A stretch of 9,445 nucleotides of DNA from JASFYU01 sp045046905 (GTDB lineage Bacteria; Bacteroidota; Bacteroidia; Flavobacteriales; Flavobacteriaceae). Positions 1 to 6,352 of the stretch are shown here, in pieces. The stretch covers positions 1-9,445 of the forward strand of contig JASFYU010000167.1 of assembly GCA_045046905.1 (NCBI GenBank), given 5' to 3'. The notes below the pieces were generated by a model. That model was not told the DNA's origin and searched no databases. It saw nothing but the letters and a program-made list of their open reading frames with translations. Each line of letters opens with the position of its first letter. Within the stretch, counting starts at the first letter, position 1. A program made the translations under genes and the position numbers.

Positions 1-1
1 G

Positions 2-97
2 GTGCTTTTTGTAAAAAGAATACTAGGAAAAAATACAGAAAATGCCATTAATGGGCTGGCTCAATTTGTTCAGGAGAGATCTTCTTTTGAATCCTGA
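2..97 (+). CDS. Possible C-terminal end of an unidentified gene (partial)
   Basis: One plus-strand frame is open from the window edge to a TGA at 95-97, giving 31 residues ending in ERSSFES. The composition (LVKRIL- and AINGLAQFVQE-like, helical and amphipathic) is plausible for a protein C-terminus. The other two plus frames close early. A stem-loop at 179-206 downstream would suit the end of a transcription unit converging on the minus-strand TPR gene. I do not recognise the family, and 31 open codons can occur by chance, so this is tentative. Confidence 0.35.
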   Translation: MLFVKRILGKNTENAINGLAQFVQERSSFES

Positions 98-178
98 CGC
101 GCGATTTTGGTTGTTTTTATGAATTCTAAAAGTACTCAGGTCTTGGACTGAACTCAGGTTTATGAGTGCTATAAAACA

Positions 179-206
179 ATAAAAGCGGTAAAAAAGCCGC
201 TTTTAT
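179..206. terminator. Stem-loop terminator between convergent units
   Basis: ATAAAAGCGG (179-188) pairs perfectly with CCGCTTTTAT (197-206) around an 8-base A-rich loop. The GC core is flanked by A and T runs on both sides, as in a bidirectional rho-independent terminator. It lies about 20 bases past the stop of the minus-strand TPR gene, and on the plus strand it follows the putative partial gene ending at 97. Reading the minus strand, the stem is followed by TGTTTTATAG, a moderately T-rich tail. Confidence 0.75.
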
Positions 207-226
207 GATACAATATTTTTGGATAA

Positions 227-931
227 CTATTCTTTTTCTTCTACAGCGGCAGGAGGGTTTTTCCTTAGCTCCAATGCCTGTTTGCTCAAACTTGCCAAAT
301 TAAAATTGGGGTCAATGACAAGGGCCTCGTCAATCAAAGTAATCGCCGCATCAATATTTTTACCGTCAATACTATATACCGTCAAGGCTTTGAGGTGAAG
401 AAAAGCAGCTTTCAAAACCACTTCATAGGGTTGCTGCCGTTCATAAAAGGCATATTTCATATCATCTTTGGCATTAGCGATACCGTACTTGATATGTATC
501 TGAGCTCCGACCTTGTCACCGGTCTGAATTTTTAGATCAGCCAATTCGTAGGCCAAATAGGCATTTGGAGTTCTACTGTTCAAGATTTCAAATTGCTCGA
601 GAGCACGTTTAGGTTGATTCAAGGCCTTTAATGAAATCGCCTTTACTTGAACGCCCAAATCTGAATCTAAACTGTCTTTTTCGATGCCAACGGTGTTCAG
701 CGCCTGTATGTGTTGGTTGTCATTGGCATAGATAAATGCCAAAGTATCTTTGCGTTCCTGAGAGTCGTCGAGTACGTTTAAATGAGTTATTGCATTGATT
801 ACTCCATTTATGTCGCCCTGTGACTGCATCTGCTTATAAAAGGCCTCATAATGTTTTTGTAACTCGGTCTTGGTTTGTGCGGCTCCGACAAACCCTATTG
901 CAAGGACGAATACAAGTACAAATTTTTTCAT
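227..931 (-). CDS. Exported tetratricopeptide-repeat protein
   Basis: A 234-residue protein. I place the start at 931 (MKKFVLVF), because this gives a standard signal peptide: Lys-Lys, then a hydrophobic core (about residues 4-16, FVLVFVLAIGFVG), then an AAQT cleavage region near residue 20. The frame stays open to an ATG at 964, but that would put 11 polar residues before the signal. The mature part is helical, with TPR-like pairs around residues 96-155 (ALNQPKRALEQFEIL, then YLAYELADLKIQTGDKVGA) and 177-222 (DAAITLIDEALVIDPNF, a classic TPR helix B plus turn). The tail is acidic. It is probably a periplasmic scaffold or protein-interaction module; no partner can be named. It is a single gene, followed by the stem-loop at 179-206 and preceded by a long gene-free stretch. 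Exported TPR proteins of this size are common and poorly characterised in Bacteroidota. Confidence 0.85.
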   Translation of the reverse strand: MKKFVLVFVLAIGFVGAAQTKTELQKHYEAFYKQMQSQGDINGVINAITHLNVLDDSQERKDTLAFIYANDNQHIQALNTVGIEKDSLDSDLGVQVKAISLKALNQPKRALEQFEILNSRTPNAYLAYELADLKIQTGDKVGAQIHIKYGIANAKDDMKYAFYERQQPYEVVLKAAFLHLKALTVYSIDGKNIDAAITLIDEALVIDPNFNLASLSKQALELRKNPPAAVEEKE

Positions 932-1318
932 TTTTGTCAGTTTTTGGTGCGCTAAACTATACAATTTATTGTTGAACTCCTCTTGTGGGCCGAGTTTTTT
1001 AGCTAAAAATCATGTTTTGTTGTAAATATCGGCTATTAAGAGGGGTTTGTTTTTGCCAATGTGCGGCCTAGCTGGAGGAAGATATCTGCTTTAAGGTGTT
1101 TGCCCAAGTATATGCTTAATGAGAGAAGCTGTGCGAAAAGTTAAAGCAAACCATCATTAGGAGCTGTCGCCCTGAGCGAAGTTGAAGAGAGGTGAGGCAA
1201 TCTGTTCCTTATTTTATAACCTACAGTTTGGAGCCTGCTGAAGATAGGCTTTAAGATATCGCAAAGACACCAAACCTAAGAGCTCTAAAACAGCCTCTAA
1301 GTATTGAATTAGCCTTGT
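932..1318. other. Gene-free stretch of 387 bases
   Basis: No frame here shows a convincing coding stretch. The right part (1178-1206) contains a degenerate dispersed repeat, described separately, and 1232-1250 forms a small AGCCT/AGGCT hairpin with no T tract. The left end must hold the promoter and leader of the minus-strand TPR gene, but I could not pick a clear Bacteroidota TAnnTTTG element. The rest (about 965-1165 and 1251-1318) shows no structure I can interpret. Confidence 0.6.
1178..1206 (+). repeat. Degenerate dispersed intergenic repeat, copy 1
   Basis: This 29-base stretch aligns without gaps to 5684-5712, with 22 identical positions by my count. Shared blocks are GAAGT-GAAG, GTGA and AATCTGTT. 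The bases just before it (CCCTGAGCGAA at 1170-1180) extend the resemblance to an intergenic repeat of the type CCTGAGCGAAGTCGAAGG that I know from many flavobacterial genomes. Here only the left arm is recognisable; the AGATTGCTTC right arm seen in the other copy is missing. Confidence 0.5.
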
Positions 1319-1693
1319 CTAAATCACGGTCAGCGTTTTCCCTTTTTGAGTGAATGACCTTAAAAGCTGGGCATAAAATCCTATACTCTTATTATCTTTT
1401 TCGATACAGGATTTTAAAAAATTCTTCAGGTTTTTAAAGAGTAGATTTGTGTATAGCGTGGGTATGTAGGTATTTACCTTTTGCGGGTCGTAATCAGAGT
1501 CATCCATTATAATATCCATTTTCACCCGTTTTCTATGGTAATCGATAGAAACTGTTGCCGCATTGTAGTACTTTTTAAGAATTGCAATATGCAAGGTATT
1601 AAATGTTTTAATCGATTTTTGGTTGGTACAACTTTCTGAAATCAAATGCTCAATCTCTCTTGTGATTTTCCTCTTTAATATTGAATTTTCCAT
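1319..1693 (-). CDS. Small basic hypothetical protein, 124 aa
   Basis: I do not recognise this family. The frame is bounded upstream by an in-frame TAA five codons before the ATG, so the start at 1693 is firm; the stop is TAG. The protein is rich in lysine, with no signal peptide and no membrane segment, so it is probably cytoplasmic. Predicted features are an N-terminal helix (residues 5-22, KRKITREIEHLISESC), a central strand-like part with alternating hydrophobics (AATVSIDYHRKRVKMDIIMDD, about 45-65) and C-terminal helices (about 82-97 and 103-115, LLFKNLKNFLK and IGFYAQLLRSF). It lies 121 bases downstream of the YeeZ-like gene on the same strand. It could be the last member of that unit or have its own promoter in the AT-rich gap 1694-1814. 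Coding status is supported by length and composition only. Confidence 0.6.
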   Translation of the reverse strand: MENSILKRKITREIEHLISESCTNQKSIKTFNTLHIAILKKYYNAATVSIDYHRKRVKMDIIMDDSDYDPQKVNTYIPTLYTNLLFKNLKNFLKSCIEKDNKSIGFYAQLLRSFTQKGKTLTVI

Positions 1694-1814
1694 GATAATC
1701 GATTGTTATGTTTACTTAAAGTTATGCATTTCATCGATAAGTCCTTTAAAATCAATCATATAATTAAGCTAAAATGACTGTATTTGTTGTGAAAATACTT
1801 TTTTTCGTGGTGTG

Positions 1815-2624
1815 CTAAGAGCGAATGGAGGTTGTAAATCGATAGTTTTTAACAGAGATAAGCGTATAAGAATCGATTTTTTTGTTTTTTCCGGTGCTTT
1901 TCTTCAGATAAGAAGGGGGTAGTAAATTTCTTTTTTTTGCTTCTAGGGTATAGTAATCTTCTTTTTTTGGATGCTCAGGAGATACCCCGTTGAAAGTTTC
2001 TTGCCACCAATCATTTTGAAGTATCGCTCGTATAATACCGATGCAGTCATCTAAGTGAATAAGATTAACAACTGTATTCCCATTAGAAAGTTGTTTTTTA
2101 CCTGACAGGCTTGTTGCAGGGTGTCTATTCGGCCCTATAAGTCCGCCAAACCTGATGACAGTGGTCTGAACACCAGTTTGGTTGCGGAAAATATTTTCCG
2201 ATTGCAATAATTGCCTGCTGGCGTTGGTTGTGGGTTGTGGTACAGTGTTCTCGCTAATATCACCTTGAACATCACCATAGACTGAGGTACTGCTCACAAA
2301 AAGCACTTTTTTGATTTTGAATGTTTTTATAGCATCTGCCAGACACTGCATTTTATGAGTAGAATTCTCTTTATGCAAGCCTTTTGATTTGGGCGGAATA
2401 GTAATGATCAGTGTATCAATATTCTTAAGAAATCCTTTAAGATTACCCTTTATTTGATTGTCGGAAAGCACTATGGTAAAAGGGTGAATACCTTCTTTGC
2501 TGAGTTTGGCCTGTTTCTCTTCGGAGCTTGTACTGCCATGTACCTTATATCCATCTTTGACAAAAGATATCGCTAGTGGCTGTCCTAACCATCCACATCC
2601 TAGAATACCTATGGTTTTACTCAA
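1815..2624 (-). CDS. NAD(P)-binding atypical SDR, YeeZ-like epimerase/dehydratase family
   Basis: A 269-residue Rossmann-fold protein. The nucleotide-binding loop is GCGWLG (residues 9-14 in ILGCGWLGQPLA), followed by a TSSEEK stretch (32-37) at the end of beta-2, where the NAD(P) ribose or phosphate is read. LFVSSTSVYGD (108-118) and VIRFGGLIGP (156-165) are typical of extended-SDR epimerases, as is NLIHLDD (187-193). The usual YxxxK catalytic pair is not seen: where YGxSK would sit, the sequence is NASRQLLQSE (134-143). This matches what I recall of the YeeZ subgroup, whose reaction is unknown, so a classical epimerase reaction should not be assumed. The start is a TTG at 2622-2624: an in-frame TGA lies five codons upstream and the next Met is residue 92, beyond the Rossmann loop. 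The TTG lies inside the end of the M28 peptidase gene, giving an 8-base overlap and likely translational coupling. Confidence 0.85.
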   Translation of the reverse strand: MSKTIGILGCGWLGQPLAISFVKDGYKVHGSTSSEEKQAKLSKEGIHPFTIVLSDNQIKGNLKGFLKNIDTLIITIPPKSKGLHKENSTHKMQCLADAIKTFKIKKVLFVSSTSVYGDVQGDISENTVPQPTTNASRQLLQSENIFRNQTGVQTTVIRFGGLIGPNRHPATSLSGKKQLSNGNTVVNLIHLDDCIGIIRAILQNDWWQETFNGVSPEHPKKEDYYTLEAKKRNLLPPSYLKKSTGKNKKIDSYTLISVKNYRFTTSIRS

Positions 2625-4902
2625 AGCGTATAGTTTTCATAAGTATAATGGCGTCATTGAGTACAAAGGGCATAGGAATATTATCTTCAGGCCTTGGTGG
2701 GATCGTGAATAAAGGGCTGTCTAATAAATCATTTGAAGCCTCATACAGGGTGAGTTCTAAAACAGCATCTTTTGGAATAGTAAGCTGCAACTCAGTATAA
2801 TCATTGGCGCTGATATAGTGGGTTACCAATTTTCCGATATTTCTATTTTGTAAATAATATTCGGATAAAGACACCCCATTGATGACAGCTTTTGAGATGC
2901 TAATATCATTTGTAAAAATTTCTAGCCGATGTATCTTGCGTTGCGGTTTAATACAAATCTCCAACACTCTATCCTTGCCTATGATTGTATCTCTTGAAGT
3001 TTCGATTAGGGGTGGGCTAATTTCTTTTAATGGGGCCTTGGCCACGGCCGTAAAGCCAGAACTATATTTGCTACTGATGGTTTTATGGGTCAATTTTTCG
3101 GGTATTTTTTTATCCTTCCCTATATATTGGGCTGTCCAATCTGATATTTGATTTTCATAGGTAGCCCATTTTGCCGTGTCGGTATCGGCATCGAGCACAT
3201 ATAAAAGGCTGGTAGGTTTGGCGTTTTCTTTTGTAAAACCTGAATTGAAATGAGCCGAAATTGTATAGCCAAAAAACACTAGCAAGCTCAAGATTGCCAA
3301 TCCTTTTTTTCTTTTGTAAAATCCGAAAATGGGTAAGAGCAAGAAAAAGGTTAAGGTGGTCAAAAGGGTAGTGGCGACCATCATTTTTAGCCCCAATGCT
3401 ACGGGAAGCATTTTAATAAAGGGCGGGTGGATCCAAAGGGCGGGCAATGCGAACAAAAACAAGAGGTAGAGACTTGGTCTTTTTTGATTGATTACGACCA
3501 TAAATGAAACCAATAATGCGTATACGGGGATTATAAAAAAGCTTCCGCCTTGTAAATAGGCCGATAGCGCCCAGCAGATAAACAACCATAAAATACTCGG
3601 TGCGACCAAGAGATTAGCTGTGGTGATTTTTTTAAAGCTGTGATAGGTCCAAAAGCAAACTCCAACAGAAAACAACACAAAAGCAGAAATATATAAGTAT
3701 CCATTATAGGTAAAGCCGTGTAAAATGTCTTCATATTGAGGGTATATCTCCTTCAGGGCTGTCCAGCCGTAAAAGCCGACAAACCCATTGATTGTCAAAG
3801 CTATTAACAGGGGTAAAAACCCTTTTGTGATTTCTCGAATAGTGAGTGATTTTTTTCGAAACCCATGAACAAGTAATAGTAGAAATAAGAGGATTGCCGA
3901 CCCAAAAATGAGCCAGATCCATTCGAAGGGGTAGGAAACCAATTTGAAGAAGGGCACTTTAAAATAGACATAGTCGTCGAGGCTTTTCAGATCGCTTAAA
4001 TCAGCACTGCTAAAATGATGTAAAAGAGGCATGAGATAGCTGCCCTGATGAGCTAAGGTATTTTTGTCTAAGCGGTCATAATTGTCTCTAACTGTGTGGT
4101 AATCAAAATGGTCGTCGATAAAAGCAAAATACAGCCCTTCAATATCTCCATCTTCACGAAAAACGGTAAGGTCTGTATCATTGGGCAACATTTTTGAAAT
4201 ACTATAGGCCAAGGAATTGGTTACGGGATACTCGGGATCTGCCCTGGTGAACTCTTCAATAAGCCTTCGATTGCCCCTATTGGTTTCAAGGAGCATATAA
4301 CTTGGTCCTCCGCTTCCGCGTGCCTCAAAATTTAAGGCCAGACCCACATCTTGTGCCCAAGGGTGTTTGTTTACAAAAAGGTCGGCCCCATTAAGACCCA
4401 ACTCTTCGGCGTCGGAGATTAGTAGTATGATGTCATTTTTAGGGCTTTTGTTTTCGGATAAAAACGCACGTACCCCTTCTAAAATAGTAGCCACTCCACT
4501 GGCGGCATCACTGGCGCCCAATGCCGAATGCGGGCTGCTATCATAATGTGAGAGTAAGAGCAATGCTTTTCCGTTTTCAGAGCCTTTTATACGCGCCACA
4601 ATATTGACGGCCCGGCTAAAATTACCCCAATCCCCGGCCGTGTACCCTTTTTGTAATGAAGCCTCTAGGCCCATTTTTTGAAATTCTGAGACAATATACT
4701 CCCTTGCCTTGCTATGTGCGGGAAAACCAACGCCATGGGGGGCTTTGGATAGTTGTGCTACATGTTCGAGAGCCCTATCGGTAGAGAAAGCGGTATCAGC
4801 TAGTTCAAGGTCACTTTTATAGGTTGGCATTGACGATTTAAAACCCCAGTAAATGGCCAAAAGAATGAAAAGAAGAGTAGTGGTAGAAGCGAATTTTTTC
4901 AT
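2617..4902 (-). CDS. Membrane-anchored M28 family zinc metallopeptidase with multi-TM tail
   Basis: A 761-residue protein; the start at 4902 (MKKFAS) gives a lysine-led N-terminal membrane anchor (residues 6-22), better than the in-frame ATG at 4944. The M28 domain covers about 45-310. By comparison with Streptomyces griseus aminopeptidase, the two-zinc site is complete: H119 in SHYDSS, bridging D132 in GASDAASG, catalytic E166 and metal ligand E167 in DAEELGLNG, E193 in NFEARG (Glu in place of the Asp of the soluble enzymes) and H269 in DYHTVRD. Residues about 324-554 hold some eight or nine hydrophobic segments, followed by a soluble, beta-rich tail of about 200 residues. This layout (anchor, M28 domain, membrane bundle, tail) resembles eukaryotic ERMP1/Pff1 and common Bacteroidota M28 proteins. 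The peptidase probably faces the periplasm and trims peptides from the N-terminus; the substrate is unknown. It is first in a unit with the overlapping YeeZ-like gene. Confidence 0.92.
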   Translation of the reverse strand: MKKFASTTTLLFILLAIYWGFKSSMPTYKSDLELADTAFSTDRALEHVAQLSKAPHGVGFPAHSKAREYIVSEFQKMGLEASLQKGYTAGDWGNFSRAVNIVARIKGSENGKALLLLSHYDSSPHSALGASDAASGVATILEGVRAFLSENKSPKNDIILLISDAEELGLNGADLFVNKHPWAQDVGLALNFEARGSGGPSYMLLETNRGNRRLIEEFTRADPEYPVTNSLAYSISKMLPNDTDLTVFREDGDIEGLYFAFIDDHFDYHTVRDNYDRLDKNTLAHQGSYLMPLLHHFSSADLSDLKSLDDYVYFKVPFFKLVSYPFEWIWLIFGSAILLFLLLLVHGFRKKSLTIREITKGFLPLLIALTINGFVGFYGWTALKEIYPQYEDILHGFTYNGYLYISAFVLFSVGVCFWTYHSFKKITTANLLVAPSILWLFICWALSAYLQGGSFFIIPVYALLVSFMVVINQKRPSLYLLFLFALPALWIHPPFIKMLPVALGLKMMVATTLLTTLTFFLLLPIFGFYKRKKGLAILSLLVFFGYTISAHFNSGFTKENAKPTSLLYVLDADTDTAKWATYENQISDWTAQYIGKDKKIPEKLTHKTISSKYSSGFTAVAKAPLKEISPPLIETSRDTIIGKDRVLEICIKPQRKIHRLEIFTNDISISKAVINGVSLSEYYLQNRNIGKLVTHYISANDYTELQLTIPKDAVLELTLYEASNDLLDSPLFTIPPRPEDNIPMPFVLNDAIILMKTIRFE

Positions 4903-5143
4903 AGGTTTAAGGCTATTAATTTTGTAGAGAATAGCCGCTCTCAAAAGGTATGATGCGGCATTAAAATATCAGTTATCATTCAGAGGTAACGCAACAATTT
5001 CTGTAAAATAATACGCTCCCTTAAAAGTATTCATTTCTATTGTGATATTGCTTTTCATCTTATAAATTTAGATAATTCGATGTAAATCACTATATTTAAG
5101 ATAAACCCTACCTGAACGTTAGGTAATCTAAAACTTAAAAAAT
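4903..5143. promoter_or_regulatory. Divergent promoter region between M28 peptidase and CBS-domain gene
   Basis: The 241 AT-rich bases between two diverging genes must hold both promoters. For the minus-strand peptidase, TACCTTTTG (complement of 4942-4950), about 40 bases before the ATG, is close to the Bacteroidota -7 element TAnnTTTG. For the CBS gene, TATATTTA (5091-5098), about 45 bases upstream, is the nearest match. Neither has a clear TTG -33 partner at the usual distance, so these assignments are weak. Both genes have A-rich leaders without a Shine-Dalgarno sequence (AACTTAAAAAAT before the CBS ATG), as is usual in this phylum. Confidence 0.35.
5110..5124. promoter_or_regulatory. Near-palindrome upstream of CBS gene, possible operator
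   Basis: ACCTGAACGTTAGGT has the self-complementary core AACGTT and flanking arms ACCT/AGGT that pair, with one unpaired G on the left. It lies 20-34 bases before the CBS-domain ATG, where a repressor or a leader hairpin could act. It is short and I saw no second copy, so it may be chance. Confidence 0.22.
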
Positions 5144-5608
5144 ATGGGAATCAAGAGTTTTCAAGGAATTCGGAAGTCAGTGAAGAAAGAGTTTGATGCC
5201 CCTATTTTGGTGTCAGATTATATGACTAAAAAATTGGTAACTTTTGCTCCGGAACAGTCTATTTTAGAGGTAATGGAATCATTTGCGAAAAATCATATTT
5301 CGGGCGGCCCAGTTATGGATGATAATGGGTTTTTAGTGGGCATTATTTCAGAAGCCGATTGTATGAAACAGATTTCGGAAAGCCGTTATTTTAACCAACC
5401 AATATTAGATAAGAACGTTGAAAAATATATGACTAAAAATGTGGAGACTGTTCCACATGATATCAGTATTTTTGACGCCGCAAGTGTATTTGACAAGGGA
5501 AATAGGAGAAGGTTGCCTGTTATGAAAGATGGTCTGTTGATCGGACAAATAAGTCGAAAAGATATTGTAATCGCGGCCCTTAAACTTAGTGGGCAGAACT
5601 GGAAATAA
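5144..5608 (+). CDS. Tandem CBS-domain protein
   Basis: A 154-residue soluble protein made almost entirely of one Bateman module. CBS1 spans about residues 22-78 (VSDYMTKKLVTF to GIISEADCMKQI) and CBS2 about 92-147 (VEKYMTKNVETV to GQISRKDIVIAAL). Each repeat starts with the typical YMTK plus a strand and ends with a ribose-phosphate-binding [S/T]xx[N/D] motif: SEAD at 69-72 and SRKD at 137-140. Both nucleotide sites therefore look competent, and an adenosine ligand (AMP, ADP, ATP or SAM) is the family expectation. No enzyme, channel or DNA-binding domain is attached, so it probably acts as a free energy- or redox-sensing partner of another protein. The basic leader (residues 1-18, GIKSFQGIRKSVKKEFD) could be a docking segment. 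It is a single gene, divergent from the peptidase and convergent on the zinc-ribbon gene. Confidence 0.9.
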   Translation: MGIKSFQGIRKSVKKEFDAPILVSDYMTKKLVTFAPEQSILEVMESFAKNHISGGPVMDDNGFLVGIISEADCMKQISESRYFNQPILDKNVEKYMTKNVETVPHDISIFDAASVFDKGNRRRLPVMKDGLLIGQISRKDIVIAALKLSGQNWK

Positions 5609-5683
5609 GCCCCTAAGGGGTGGTTATAGAACTGAGAAAACTTCAAACTCGACTACCCTAGCGACCGGCTGTGGAGTGGGTAT

Positions 5684-5740
5684 GAAGTCGAAGGTCAGTG
5701 AAGTAATCTGTTTTGGTGCCTAAAATTTAAAGATTGCTTC
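5684..5740 (+). repeat. Dispersed intergenic repeat, copy 2, with terminal hairpin
   Basis: Positions 5684-5712 match copy 1 at 1178-1206 (22 of 29 identical). In this copy the element continues into a hairpin: GAAGTAATCT (5700-5709) pairs with AGATTGCTTC (5731-5740), all ten positions pairing if one T-G wobble is allowed, around a 21-base AT-rich loop. Just upstream, TCGACTACCC (5649-5658) is roughly inverted at 5678-5691 (GGGTATGAAGTCGA), with a four-base insertion. The element fills the gap between two convergent genes and may serve as a terminator for either. It resembles the GAAGCAATCT...AGATTGCTTC elements I recall from many Bacteroidota genomes. Confidence 0.55.
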
Positions 5741-5819
5741 GTGTCTCACAAAGCCGTATAACTAAACTTTTTTCATCTGCATCTTTTTCTAAGTGCGGTG
5801 TTAGAAATTTTCATGACTC

Positions 5820-6185
5820 TTATTCCCTTTTTACAATCATATAATAATCATTGTCCAAAGGCAAATACCCCAAATCATAAACAAAATAATAGGTGCTTCC
5901 TTTTTTGGTGGTGTACAGATTGGTTATAAAGTCAAAATCAAAGCCTTTATCGAGTAACCTAGTACGTGTGGTTCTGGTCTTGCCATCATTCAAGGGAAAG
6001 CTATCGAGTACCCGATAATTTTTTCGAAGGCGATTATTAATATTTCGGATAAGGTTTTTACTGTCTTTGTTTACCTTGTTGTTATAGGCATTTCGGCAGT
6101 AGTCCGAACAGAATTTTTTATCTATTCGGCCCATAATTTCTGCGCCACATTCCAAACACTTTTTCTTCAAACTAGTGTCGTTCAT
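5820..6185 (-). CDS. Small CxxC/CxxxC zinc-ribbon protein (DUF2116-like)
   Basis: A 121-residue protein with a short N-terminal treble-clef or ribbon-like finger: C10, C13 (KCLECGAEI), C26 and C30 (KKFCSDYCRNAY), followed by a polar helix. This CxxC-x12-CxxxC arrangement, with FCSxxCR, is typical of DUF2116-type and related small zinc-binding proteins of Bacteroidota. The rest (residues 34-121) is basic (KNLIRNINNRLRKNYRVL) and ends in a tyrosine-rich strand region (STYYFVYDLGYLPLDNDYYMIV). A nucleic-acid-binding role is possible from the finger and basic helix, but the family has no established function that I know of. It lies 167 bases downstream of the pentapeptide gene on the same strand, too far to assume an operon, and converges on the CBS gene. 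Confidence 0.8.
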   Translation of the reverse strand: MNDTSLKKKCLECGAEIMGRIDKKFCSDYCRNAYNNKVNKDSKNLIRNINNRLRKNYRVLDSFPLNDGKTRTTRTRLLDKGFDFDFITNLYTTKKGSTYYFVYDLGYLPLDNDYYMIVKRE

Positions 6186-6233
6186 AATTGAATTTCATTT
6201 CTTCTGTGCTTCCATCATCTTGTCTGATAAGCC

Positions 6234-6286
6234 TATAGCCTGAGCTCTTTGATTTTTCAAAATTTTATCAGCGAACTCAGGTTATA
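6234..6286. repeat. Inverted repeat with nested inner hairpin between two minus-strand genes
   Basis: TATAGCCTGAG (6234-6244) pairs with CTCAGGTTATA (6276-6286): ten Watson-Crick pairs and one G-T wobble. Inside the 31-base loop a second small hairpin forms, TTTGA (6248-6252) with TCAAA (6257-6261). It lies between the pentapeptide stop and the zinc-ribbon start and could end the first transcript or be a leader structure of the second. There is no clean T tract, so a terminator call is not firm. Confidence 0.45.
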
Positions 6287-6352
6287 TGACATCAAGGTAC
6301 AAATTATCCGATTACAAACGAATACAAATTAGGAGAAACAAAATCGAGAAAA

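Noticed and set aside
932..964. Upstream in-frame ATG for the TPR gene at 964
   Set aside because: It would add eleven polar residues before a clean signal peptide. The analogous upstream starts of the peptidase (4944) and symporter (8939) were set aside for similar reasons.
1232..1250. AGCCT/AGGCT hairpin downstream of the 124-residue gene
   Set aside because: The stem is only five GC-containing pairs plus wobbles, 70 bases past the stop and without a T tract.
2497..2800. Two overlapping plus-strand frames across the peptidase/YeeZ junction
   Set aside because: They lie opposite well-supported genes on the minus strand and encode low-complexity products.
3531..3922. Two short minus-strand frames inside the peptidase gene
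   Set aside because: They are alternative frames of the region coding for membrane segments of the M28 protein.
5609..5621. GCCCC-TAA-GGGGT hairpin right after the CBS stop codon
   Set aside because: The loop is only three bases and no T tract follows, so a terminator call is not supported.
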